Positions 1 through 5,592 are shown, counted from the stretch's first letter. The stretch: 6,267 bases of DNA from Microcaldota archaeon (GCA_027043825.1 JALUER010000010.1:1-6267), one strand, 5' to 3'. Notes: a model not told the origin generated them from the sequence alone. Made by a program: numbers and translations.

Positions 1-1
1 A

Positions 2-91
2 GGTTTGTTGGACCGCTTTGAGGTAGTAAGAACATCAAAAAAGACCTACAGGGGCCTCACCAAACGTTTAAGAAGACGTTCAAGTCGATAA
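2..91 (+). CDS. C-terminal fragment of an unidentified protein
   Basis: This reading frame is open from the left edge and ends at TAA 89-91, giving 29 residues that begin GLLDRFEVV and finish in a strongly basic tail (TKRLRRRSSR). The start and most of the protein lie outside the window, so the family cannot be named. It converges with the leftward gene ending at 80 and overlaps it by 12 nt, which fits the tail-to-tail packing seen twice more in this window. The other two forward frames hit stops within about 25 nt. A minus-strand alternative would be a gene starting at ATG 35-33 and leaving to the left, but it has no ribosome site. The call rests on frame openness and context only. Confidence 0.4.
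   Translation, partial: GLLDRFEVVRTSKKTYRGLTKRLRRRSSR
37..42 (-). terminator. Possible T6 terminator of the leftward gene
   Basis: Six A on the plus strand read as T6 on the minus strand, 38-43 nt past the stop codon of the 80-613 gene. Archaeal RNA polymerase often terminates at oligo-T without a hairpin. No convincing stem precedes it, and it lies inside the opposing gene fragment, so the call is tentative. Confidence 0.3.
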
Positions 92-613
92 CACTCTCTC
101 CAGGATCTTCTCGAGAAGCTCCTTTGCTCGGCCCACGGCCTCTGGTGTAATATCCGCGTGTGTAAACGACGCCCTCAAGACCCTTACAGGCCCGTTCACA
201 TCCTCTTCATAGCCTCTCGATGTTTTCCGTGCTCGGATAACCTCTAAACTTAACTCATCGGGTAGCTCATCCGGATCCCTCGTAGCAACAAGAGGTAAGA
301 CGTCTCTGTACATGTCCTCGGTCGCACTAAGGGCGTGGTGGTCCCTAACCTTCTTGAAGAAGAAGAAGGAGTTCTCCCTCCTGGAAAGGGGATGGTTATC
401 TGGTACCTCGTAACATACCCTAAAGTTTACCCTTTCTCCGATCTCCGCCTTAGCAAGACCTGGCAGCCCCAAGGGACCAAAACCCCATTCCTCTACGAGT
501 ATGGTGTTCGTTTTTCCCTTGCCCACGCTCCTATTTGCCTCTTCACTGAACTTCAACCTCCTGATGATTTCCTCAAGGGGTGAACCGGTCCGCTGCGTCT
601 TCATTACTCCCAT
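80..613 (-). CDS. Conserved-looking hypothetical protein, 177 residues
   Basis: I do not recognise this family. The protein appears soluble, with no signal peptide or membrane segment. It starts with a charged helix (about 11-30), then has a glycine/proline-rich stretch (GFGPLGLPGL, 44-53), a probable beta region with the single Cys (VNFRVCYEV, 62-70), a basic/aromatic stretch with four Phe in a row (83-86) followed by KKVRDHH, and a C-terminal helix (TPEAVGRAKELLEKILERVL, 156-175). No catalytic motif is clear; GKGKTN at 31-36 does not make a P-loop. The start is the ATG at 613-611, the first in frame after a TGA at 625-623. A second ATG at 604-602 is possible. No good Shine-Dalgarno precedes the first ATG, but the box TTTTTATT on the minus strand lies about 25 nt upstream, which suggests a leaderless mRNA. 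It is divergent from thrS, with 74 nt between them. Codon use resembles its neighbours. I am fairly sure it is real and assign no function. Confidence 0.7.
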   Translation of the reverse strand: MGVMKTQRTGSPLEEIIRRLKFSEEANRSVGKGKTNTILVEEWGFGPLGLPGLAKAEIGERVNFRVCYEVPDNHPLSRRENSFFFFKKVRDHHALSATEDMYRDVLPLVATRDPDELPDELSLEVIRARKTSRGYEEDVNGPVRVLRASFTHADITPEAVGRAKELLEKILERVLST

Positions 614-633
614 CCCCGTTGGTCACAATCAAG

Positions 634-653
634 AAATAAAAACCTCCTTTTAA
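634..653. promoter_or_regulatory. AT-rich divergent promoter elements between the 177-residue gene and thrS
   Basis: Two AT-rich boxes sit in the 74-nt gap. AATAAAAA (635-642), read on the minus strand as TTTTTATT, is centred about 25 nt upstream of the leftward ATG at 613, the archaeal TATA distance for a leaderless start. CTTTTAAC (647-654) resembles the crenarchaeal TATA consensus on the plus strand and would place thrS transcription near 675-679. If thrS instead used the first box, transcription would begin near 662 and the mRNA would keep the Shine-Dalgarno at 665. Which box serves which gene cannot be settled by eye. Confidence 0.5.
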
Positions 654-664
654 CTACTTCTTCT

Positions 665-673
665 GGAGGTGAT
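665..673 (+). promoter_or_regulatory. Near-perfect Shine-Dalgarno upstream of thrS
   Basis: GGAGGTGAT matches nine bases of the usual archaeal 16S 3'-end complement. Its spacing to the thrS ATG at 688 is long (14 nt from the end of the match). It is instead well placed for an out-of-frame GTG at 678. A second purine block, GGAGGG at 682-687, touches the ATG and is too close to act as a ribosome site for it. Confidence 0.65.
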
Positions 674-677
674 AACG

Positions 678-707
678 GTGAGGAGGGATGGAGAAACCGA
701 AGGTTGA
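678..707 (+). other. Possible 9-residue leader ORF overlapping the thrS start
   Basis: GTG 678-680 follows the strong Shine-Dalgarno at 665-673 at a better distance than the thrS ATG does. It reads VRRDGETEG and stops at TGA 705-707, inside thrS in another frame. It has only one Thr codon, so it is not a classic threonine attenuator. It could be a short upstream ORF coupled to thrS, or the mark of a one-base error or indel near the GGG at 685-687. Peptides this short also occur by chance. Confidence 0.2.
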
Positions 708-2094
708 GAAGGACCACGTGGACTACGCGTCCGAGATGGACATCCTCGTTCCCCACGAGCACAGGTTTTCTGTTCTGAACAGGAGCTTTGGTTCTTTGGT
801 GGGCGCTGGACTCCCGCTCTTTTCCATCGGTGGAGGAATCCTCCGCTGGGTGCTCTACCAGATCCTAACCGACTTCCACGTCCAGAGGGGTTACCGGGTG
901 GCCATGACGCCTGCGGTGGCGTCCACGGAGCTCTACAAGGTTTCAGGACACTACGACTTCTACAGGGAAAACATGTACGTCTTTAACATCGACGAGCACG
1001 AGTTCGCCATAAAACCCATGAACTGTCCCTTCCACGTCTTGATCTTCGCGAATCTACTCCAAAAGTACAGGGAGAACGTGCCCCTGCCCTACAAGATCTT
1101 CGAGCTCGGGACCGTCCACCGCTACGAACTGAGCGGGGCCCTCTACGGGCTCATGAGGGTGAGGGGGTTCACCCAGGACGACGCCCACATCTTCACTCCC
1201 TCCGACTACCTCCACGAGACGGTGATGGCCACCTTCCAGGAGATGAAGGAGATATACACCAAGCTCTTCCAGCTCCCCTTCAGTGAAGAGAACATCTACC
1301 TCCGCCTCTCAATGGGCGATCCTGAGAAAATAGGAGAAGAGTTCATAGGGACAAAGGAGGAGTGGGAAAACGCAGAGGAGGCACTCAGGGGCGTTGCCCA
1401 GGAAATAAAGGAGAGCGAGGGAATGAAGTACTACGAAGAGAAGGGAGAGGCGGCCTTCTACGGCCCCAAGATCGATGTGGTGATGAAGTTCGGAGAGGAC
1501 GAGTGGCAGGTGGGAACCATCCAGTTTGACTTCAACTTACCCCGCCGTTTCAAGCTGGTAGACCTTGTAAAGGAGGTCGGGGCCGCCGAGGACCTCTACA
1601 TGGTCCACAGGGCTTACTTAGGATCCATCGAGCGGTTCCTGGGGGTGTACCTGGAAGCCCGGAAGGGTCGGCTGCCCTTCGTCCTGAACCCGGTGCAGGT
1701 AGCCGTAGTTGCCATAAGGACAGGGAAGGAGGAAGTCGACAGGACAATCGACAACGCGGTGCTCCTCCTCAGGGAGATGTTGGTAGGGGAAGGGATCAGG
1801 GCAGTGGTGGTGCCCGCCGACAGGACGAGCCTTGCCAGGAAGGTGAGGAAGTTCGAGACAACGGTAAGGCCGAGCATACAAGTATACGTCGGCGAGAAGG
1901 ACCTGGAGAAGGGAGAAGTGCCCGTCAAGTACTACGTGCTTGGCGAGGGACACAGGGAGAAGAAGATAGCTTTCTCCTCGCCAGAGGAAATCTTCCACGG
2001 GGTGATGGAGATCATCAGGGAGCTCGAGGCACCGGTGGAGGAGCTGACAGGGAAGAAGTACAGGCTCTACGAGGATCTCCAGTATATGGTCTAG
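688..2094 (+). CDS. thrS: Threonyl-tRNA synthetase, catalytic form without the N-terminal editing domain
   Basis: This cytosolic class II synthetase attaches threonine to tRNA-Thr using ATP. The 468 residues begin almost directly with the catalytic core. Motif 1 is around 43-75 (FSIGGGILRW). Motif 2 is around 143-170, with HRYELSGALYGLMRVRGF, including Arg145, then QDDAHIF. Motif 3 is HRAYLGSIERFLGVYLE (307-323), with Arg316. The family's zinc ligands are present as Cys113 (MNCPFH), His167 and His307. FYGPKIDVV (257-265) and WQVGTIQFDFNLP (273-285) are further synthetase blocks. The anticodon-binding domain runs from about 334 to 445, including VGEKDLEKGEVPV. Bacterial enzymes are longer because of TGS and editing domains, and euryarchaeal ones because of a DTD-like editing domain; both are absent here. 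In Crenarchaeota editing is supplied by a separate ThrRS-ed protein, and no gene for one is seen here. ATG 688 is the first start after an in-frame TGA at 679-681. The stop interlocks with that of the convergent gene. Confidence 0.95.
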   Translation: MEKPKVEKDHVDYASEMDILVPHEHRFSVLNRSFGSLVGAGLPLFSIGGGILRWVLYQILTDFHVQRGYRVAMTPAVASTELYKVSGHYDFYRENMYVFNIDEHEFAIKPMNCPFHVLIFANLLQKYRENVPLPYKIFELGTVHRYELSGALYGLMRVRGFTQDDAHIFTPSDYLHETVMATFQEMKEIYTKLFQLPFSEENIYLRLSMGDPEKIGEEFIGTKEEWENAEEALRGVAQEIKESEGMKYYEEKGEAAFYGPKIDVVMKFGEDEWQVGTIQFDFNLPRRFKLVDLVKEVGAAEDLYMVHRAYLGSIERFLGVYLEARKGRLPFVLNPVQVAVVAIRTGKEEVDRTIDNAVLLLREMLVGEGIRAVVVPADRTSLARKVRKFETTVRPSIQVYVGEKDLEKGEVPVKYYVLGEGHREKKIAFSSPEEIFHGVMEIIRELEAPVEELTGKKYRLYEDLQYMV

Positions 2095-3416
2095 GTCCAG
2101 GGCTGTTTGTGGGGCGTTTTCAGCCCCAGGTTTTTCCTTATTATCTTTAGCTTGTTGGAGGACACCAAGTTAGTTCCGAAGTGCCGCTGGCTAAGGTCGT
2201 CCACCGCGGCCAAGAGCTCTCCCATGAGCAGCATCTCTTCTCCTTCCTTTCCCTCGTAGTCACCGTGCACGATGTAGTGTTTGCCGTCCCTGCCTTTGGC
2301 CAGGGTGAAGAAGATTCTTCCCAGCAGCCGCCCCGTTTTCTTATCCTTAACCATAACAGGGATGGACGGCCCCTGGAGGATGTCGACGAGGTACTCAGGC
2401 CAGGAGGCACAGGACTCGTACACCACCTGGGCCGCGAGGTGCTCCAGAGCGTTCTTTGGCAGGGAAAACTGGTACCTTTTTACCCTGTTGTTCAGCTCCT
2501 CCAGCTTCTCCTCCAGCGCTTCCAAGAAGGGAACGTGTTCCTTGAACTTATATCTGAGGAATTCCTTGCCCTCTGCCTTCAAAATGCTGGGATCGATCTT
2601 GTCCCTATAGTGCGCCAAGAAGAAGAGGGTCTTCTGCCTTTCCTCCGGGAGCAGATCCGCTTTCTGTGAGATCTCCGCACCCACCGCCTCCAGGTCTTTG
2701 ATCCTGTCGATGATCCTGTGGATCCAGAACTCTACCCAGGGTACGGTGCGCCCTTCTCTTCGGCTCAGCGCTTCTAGCTCTTCTAAACTTACCTTGGGGA
2801 CGAGATCAGTTATGGTGACCGGAGCCTCGATGTGGGAAGATTCCAGGTAGGTCCTGAGCAGCTCTCCGTAGTTCAGTATCCTTTCAAGGTGGCGCCTGCC
2901 AAGAAGGTCGAGAAAGGTCTCCTTCTCGATCGTACTTGGAAAGGCTGCCTCTATGGTGTAGGGTACCATAGGGTGAAGACGCTTGAGGGTGGGTATGTCG
3001 TGATTGGCGGCCAGCGAAAGAAGGGCCATCTTTACCAGCGCAGCGTTGTCCAACCCCTCCACGATCCCTTCCTCCTCTTCCTCCGCTCCTTCCTTTTCAG
3101 CCTTCTTTATCCTTCCAAACACATCCTTGAAGAACTTGCCAACACCCCTGTTGAGGAGTGTTTCCTTCTGTTCCCAGAACGTCTCAGCCAGCTCCTTGGC
3201 AACGTGGGGTCGATCCGCCACCTCGCTGGCCAGCTGATTGAAGAGATGTTTGAGATTGTGTTTATGGGCATTATCGAGTAGTTCAGCCAATCTCGACGCA
3301 TTCTTGATCCGTTCCTCCTCATCGTCGTACAAGAAAGGGTTCACGGTATTATCAAACTCCTGGACAAGTTTCCTTGCCTCCTCTATCAGTTCCTTCTCAC
3401 CGACTTTCCTCTCCAC
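2091..3416 (-). CDS. Uncharacterised 441-residue protein with a possible GNAT-like C-terminal domain
   Basis: I do not recognise the full-length family. Residues 1-340 look mostly alpha-helical and highly charged, with an acidic run of five Glu (112-116) that probably marks a linker between two helical parts, and possible coiled coil around 295-313. The last 90 residues differ. VMVKDKKTGRLLGRIFF (354-370) looks like a beta hairpin, KHYIVHGDYEGKEGEEMLL (379-397) resembles strand 4 and helix 3 of GNAT acyltransferases, and VSSNKLKIIRKNLGLK (418-433) resembles the common GNAT pattern of Asn followed by a helix and LGF. The acetyl-CoA loop (R/Q-x-x-G-x-G/A) is degenerate, so activity is doubtful. 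No signal peptide or membrane segment is visible. The start is GTG 3416-3414, the first candidate after TAA 3443-3441. There is no Shine-Dalgarno, but CTTAAGTA lies about 25 nt upstream, so a leaderless mRNA is likely. It is divergent from the thermosome gene, and its stop overlaps that of thrS. Confidence 0.8.
   Translation of the reverse strand: MERKVGEKELIEEARKLVQEFDNTVNPFLYDDEEERIKNASRLAELLDNAHKHNLKHLFNQLASEVADRPHVAKELAETFWEQKETLLNRGVGKFFKDVFGRIKKAEKEGAEEEEEGIVEGLDNAALVKMALLSLAANHDIPTLKRLHPMVPYTIEAAFPSTIEKETFLDLLGRRHLERILNYGELLRTYLESSHIEAPVTITDLVPKVSLEELEALSRREGRTVPWVEFWIHRIIDRIKDLEAVGAEISQKADLLPEERQKTLFFLAHYRDKIDPSILKAEGKEFLRYKFKEHVPFLEALEEKLEELNNRVKRYQFSLPKNALEHLAAQVVYESCASWPEYLVDILQGPSIPVMVKDKKTGRLLGRIFFTLAKGRDGKHYIVHGDYEGKEGEEMLLMGELLAAVDDLSQRHFGTNLVSSNKLKIIRKNLGLKTPHKQPWT
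2110..2140 (+). terminator. Hairpin plus T-run terminator for thrS, inside the convergent gene
   Basis: TGGGGC (2110-2115) pairs with GCCCCA (2123-2128) around a 7-nt loop, followed by GG, TTTTT (2131-2135) and the T-rich stretch CCTTATTAT. It begins 16 nt after the thrS stop and looks like an intrinsic terminator. It overlaps the last codons of the leftward 441-residue gene. In archaea the T-tract is usually the main signal. Confidence 0.6.
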
Positions 3417-3437
3417 ACTAAGATGTGGGGCTTTCTC

Positions 3438-3445
3438 TACTTAAG
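3438..3445 (-). promoter_or_regulatory. TATA-like box of the 441-residue gene
   Basis: On the minus strand the sequence is CTTAAGTA, centred about 25 nt upstream of the GTG start at 3416. With no Shine-Dalgarno between them, this spacing fits a leaderless transcript starting at or next to the GTG. Confidence 0.45.
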
Positions 3446-3467
3446 GGTTGTTACTTGCGCCGGCGGA

Positions 3468-3490
3468 TTTGCCCGCTGGCCGCGGGTAAA
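3468..3490. repeat. Inverted repeat in the divergent gap upstream of the thermosome gene
   Basis: TTTGCCCGC (3468-3476) and GCGGGTAAA (3482-3490) form a 9-bp dyad around a TGGCC spacer, with one position that becomes G-U if transcribed. It lies 52 nt before the leftward GTG start and 79 nt before the thermosome ATG, between the two presumed promoters. This is where an operator for a dimeric regulator could sit; no T-tract follows, so a terminator is unlikely. The regulator is unknown. Confidence 0.45.
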
Positions 3491-3504
3491 GGATCGGGTC
3501 TACG

Positions 3505-3536
3505 ATTAAAACCCTTTCCATCCACGCATATACATA
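3505..3536 (+). promoter_or_regulatory. Candidate TATA region of the thermosome gene
   Basis: There are two AT-rich boxes: ATTAAAACC (3505-3513) and CATATACATA (3527-3536). The first would start transcription near 3533-3536 and leave a leader of about 35 nt that keeps the Shine-Dalgarno. The second would start it near 3557 and cut into the Shine-Dalgarno, so the first is preferred. Neither is a perfect consensus match. Confidence 0.4.
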
Positions 3537-3555
3537 GATAACAACCGAAAATTGT

Positions 3556-3563
3556 AGGAGGTG
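3556..3563 (+). promoter_or_regulatory. Strong Shine-Dalgarno deciding the thermosome start
   Basis: AGGAGGTG is an eight-base match to the anti-Shine-Dalgarno. It ends 5 nt before ATG 3569, an ideal distance. It overlaps the in-frame GTG at 3563-3565, which argues against that upstream start. Confidence 0.8.
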
Positions 3564-3568
3564 TGAAC

Positions 3569-5197
3569 ATGGTGGAGATACAGAGGCAGCCGGTTATTTT
3601 CCTGGGTGAGGGTGCCCAGAGGGTGGTTGGTCGTGACGCCCAGAGGCTGAACATCCTCGTCGCCCGGGCGGTGGCCAACGTGGTTAGGACCACCCTTGGG
3701 CCCAAGGGAATGGACAAGATGCTCGTGGACGAGCTGGGTGACATTACCATCACCAACGACGGCGCTACCATCCTCAACGAGATGAGCATCGAGCACCCTG
3801 CCGGTAAAATTATGGTCGAAGTGGCCAAGACCCAGGACGAGGAGGCCGGCGACGGGACCACGACTGCCGTGGTGGTTGCCGGCGAGCTCCTCGGAAACGC
3901 CGAGAAGCTCCTGGACCAGGAAATCCACCCCAGCATCATCATAAAGGGTTACAGGATGGCCACCGAGGAGGCTGTAAAGATCCTCAACGAGATCGCTGAC
4001 CCGGTGGACATCCACGACGAAGAGACCCTCAAGAAGATCGCCATGACCACCATGACCGGTAAGGCCACCGAGGCCAGGGAGAAGCTGGCCGAGATCGTGG
4101 TGGAGGCCATAAAGCTGGTGGCCGAGGAAGTAGACGGCAAGATCGTCATTGACACCGACCAGATCAAGATAGAGAAGAAGCAGGGCGGTTCTCTCAGTGA
4201 CACCCAGCTGGTAAAGGGCATCGTCATCGACAAGGAGAGGGTCCACCCCCAGATGCCCAAGAGGGTGGAGAACGCCAAGATAGCCCTCATCAACTCGGCC
4301 CTGGAGGTCAAGGAGACCGAAACGGACGCGAGGATCAACATCACGTCTCCTGAGCAGCTCCAGGCCTTCATAGAGCAGGAAGAGAGGATGATCAAGGAGA
4401 TGGTGGACAAGATCGTGGAGGCCGGTGCCAACGTGGTCTTTGTCCAGAAGGGTATCGATGATCTGGCCCAGCACTTCCTGGCCAAGGCGGGCATCCTCGC
4501 CGTCAGGAGGGTAAAGAAGAGCGACATGGAGAAGCTGGCCAGGGCCACCGGTGCAAAGATCGTGACGAGGATCGAGGACCTGTCCCCTGAGGACCTGGGC
4601 GAGGCAGAGCTCGTAGAAGAGAGGAAGGTAGCCGGCGAGTCCATGATCTTCGTGGAGGGCTGCAAGAACCCCAAGGCAGTGACCATCCTGGTTAGGGGTG
4701 GTGCAGAGCACGTGGTGGACGAGGCCGAGAGGGCCATCAAGGACGCCATCGGCGCGGTGACCTCCGCCATCGAGAGCGGCAAGGTGCTGGCCGGTGGTGG
4801 TGCCCCCGAGATGGCCGTGGCGGTACGCCTCAGGGACTACGCTCAGAAGGTGGGCGGCAAGGAGCAGCTGGCCATCGAGGCCTTCGCCGACGCCCTGGAG
4901 GTCATCCCCAGAACCCTCGCAGAAACCGCCGGTATGGATCCTGTAGACACCATCGTGAAGCTCCGTAGCATACACGCCAAGGAGAAGGACGGTAAGTACT
5001 ACGGTGTGGACGTCTTTGAGGGCGAGATCAGGAACATGAAGGAAAGGAACGTCCTGGAACCCCTCAAGGTGAAGACCCAGGCAATAATCAGTGCTTCTGA
5101 GGCTGCCCAGCTCATCCTGAGGATCGACGACATCATCGCCGCCTCCAAGAAGGAGAGCAAGGAAGAGGAGAGCGAGAGCGAGACCGAGTTTGACTGA
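3569..5197 (+). CDS. ths: Thermosome subunit (group II chaperonin)
   Basis: This is an ATP-driven cytosolic folding chaperone; subunits form the double-ring thermosome related to eukaryotic CCT. The 542 residues are the usual family length. Visible motifs are TTLGPKGMDK (41-50), TNDGATIL (62-69), GDGTTT (94-99, nucleotide and Mg contacts), the apical domain at roughly 215-365, KDA with Asp392 (the conserved ATPase Asp of the intermediate domain), and AGGGAPE (408-414). The C-terminus is an acidic Ser/Glu tail (ESKEEESESETEFD) rather than the Gly/Met-rich tail of many euryarchaeal subunits. ATG 3569 is chosen because AGGAGGTG sits 5 nt upstream; an in-frame GTG at 3563 would add two residues but lies inside that site. 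Archaea often have two or three paralogous subunits, and I cannot say which one this is. Codon choice is strongly biased to C/G-ending and AGG codons, as expected for an abundant protein. The next gene starts 32 nt later. Confidence 0.97.
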   Translation: MVEIQRQPVIFLGEGAQRVVGRDAQRLNILVARAVANVVRTTLGPKGMDKMLVDELGDITITNDGATILNEMSIEHPAGKIMVEVAKTQDEEAGDGTTTAVVVAGELLGNAEKLLDQEIHPSIIIKGYRMATEEAVKILNEIADPVDIHDEETLKKIAMTTMTGKATEAREKLAEIVVEAIKLVAEEVDGKIVIDTDQIKIEKKQGGSLSDTQLVKGIVIDKERVHPQMPKRVENAKIALINSALEVKETETDARINITSPEQLQAFIEQEERMIKEMVDKIVEAGANVVFVQKGIDDLAQHFLAKAGILAVRRVKKSDMEKLARATGAKIVTRIEDLSPEDLGEAELVEERKVAGESMIFVEGCKNPKAVTILVRGGAEHVVDEAERAIKDAIGAVTSAIESGKVLAGGGAPEMAVAVRLRDYAQKVGGKEQLAIEAFADALEVIPRTLAETAGMDPVDTIVKLRSIHAKEKDGKYYGVDVFEGEIRNMKERNVLEPLKVKTQAIISASEAAQLILRIDDIIAASKKESKEEESESETEFD

Positions 5198-5200
5198 AAC

Positions 5201-5209
5201 CTTTAATTA
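5201..5209 (+). promoter_or_regulatory. TATA-like box of the 120-residue gene
   Basis: CTTTAATTA begins four bases after the thermosome stop codon and is centred 25 nt upstream of ATG 5230. There is no Shine-Dalgarno between it and the ATG, so a leaderless transcript independent of the thermosome gene is likely. Confidence 0.5.
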
Positions 5210-5210
5210 C

Positions 5211-5227
5211 CCCCTCTCCTTATTTTT
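5211..5227 (+). terminator. Pyrimidine/T-rich terminator of the thermosome gene
   Basis: A pure pyrimidine run (CCCCTCTCCT) leads into TATTTTT, 14-30 nt after the stop codon. It has no hairpin and is typical of archaeal T-tract termination. It ends two bases before the start codon of the next gene, so terminator and downstream core promoter are interleaved. Confidence 0.5.
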
Positions 5228-5229
5228 CC

Positions 5230-5592
5230 ATGCCCTACGAGAAGAAGAAAGCCACAATACCCATTCGCTCCGTGGAGGGTAGAACCACCTTTGGAGCGCT
5301 TCTTATGGAACACCACGGGGAGCACCTGGAACGCATCGTGAAGGTGTTCGACGAGCACCCGGTCCCAGGAGTCAACACACTTAGAGAGGAGCTTACGGCG
5401 CTTCTCGGAGAGGAGCTCACCCACTCGGAAGCCTACCGACTGGGCATACTACACGAGGAGGTGGGAGGGAAGCTGAGGGCCTACCGGAGACTCCTTGAAA
5501 ACAAGGAAGTACTGGCAGAGTATGGTGTCGGTAGGGCGCTAAAGGATGTTATAGCGTTTCTTGCGCACGTCAGGAAGAAGATAAAGGGTTAG
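5230..5592 (+). CDS. Small basic hypothetical protein, 120 residues
   Basis: I do not recognise this family. The protein is probably soluble and nearly all helical after a short basic N-terminus (PYEKKKATIPIR). The helices are at about 20-43 (with EHHGEHLERI), 50-61, 66-92 (HSEAYRLGILHEEVGGKLRAYRR in part) and 101-119, ending in a Lys/Arg-rich tail (RKKIKG). It has no Cys, no membrane segment and no catalytic motif. The fold could be a small helical bundle, perhaps binding nucleic acid or a protein partner; that is a guess from charge and helix content. ATG 5230 is chosen because the CTTTAATTA box lies 25 nt upstream and no Shine-Dalgarno is present. It follows the thermosome gene in the same direction but seems to have its own promoter. 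Its TAG overlaps the TAA of the convergent Sec61-beta gene within TTAG (5589-5592). Confidence 0.75.
   Translation: MPYEKKKATIPIRSVEGRTTFGALLMEHHGEHLERIVKVFDEHPVPGVNTLREELTALLGEELTHSEAYRLGILHEEVGGKLRAYRRLLENKEVLAEYGVGRALKDVIAFLAHVRKKIKG

Noticed and set aside
349..369. Small inverted repeat CCTTCTT / AAGAAGG
   Set aside because: Inside a coding region, made of repeated Phe/Lys codons; most likely a by-product of codon choice.
335..583. Plus-strand 82-codon frame opposite the 177-residue gene
   Set aside because: No ribosome site; codon pattern and context favour the minus-strand gene.
1550..1998. Several minus-strand frames within thrS
   Set aside because: Antisense shadows over the anticodon-binding domain, without starts or plausible proteins.
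2181..2669. Plus-strand open frames opposite the 441-residue gene (also 2281-2610, 2832-3281 and 3004-3237)
   Set aside because: Low-complexity shadows. The minus-strand gene is continuous, has a placed promoter and start, and ends exactly at the thrS stop.
3563..3568. GTG 3563 as the thermosome start
   Set aside because: It lies inside the AGGAGGTG ribosome site; ATG 3569 has ideal spacing.
3949..4782. Second minus-strand open frame inside the thermosome gene
   Set aside because: Shadow of the same gene in another frame; Ser/Met/Leu-rich with no motif or ribosome site.
3506..4975. Long open frame (489 codons) on the minus strand, antisense to the thermosome gene
   Set aside because: It arises from the strong C/G third-position bias of the chaperonin gene. 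Its composition is odd (very rich in Leu, His, Gly and Asp), and the plus-strand thermosome is unmistakable.
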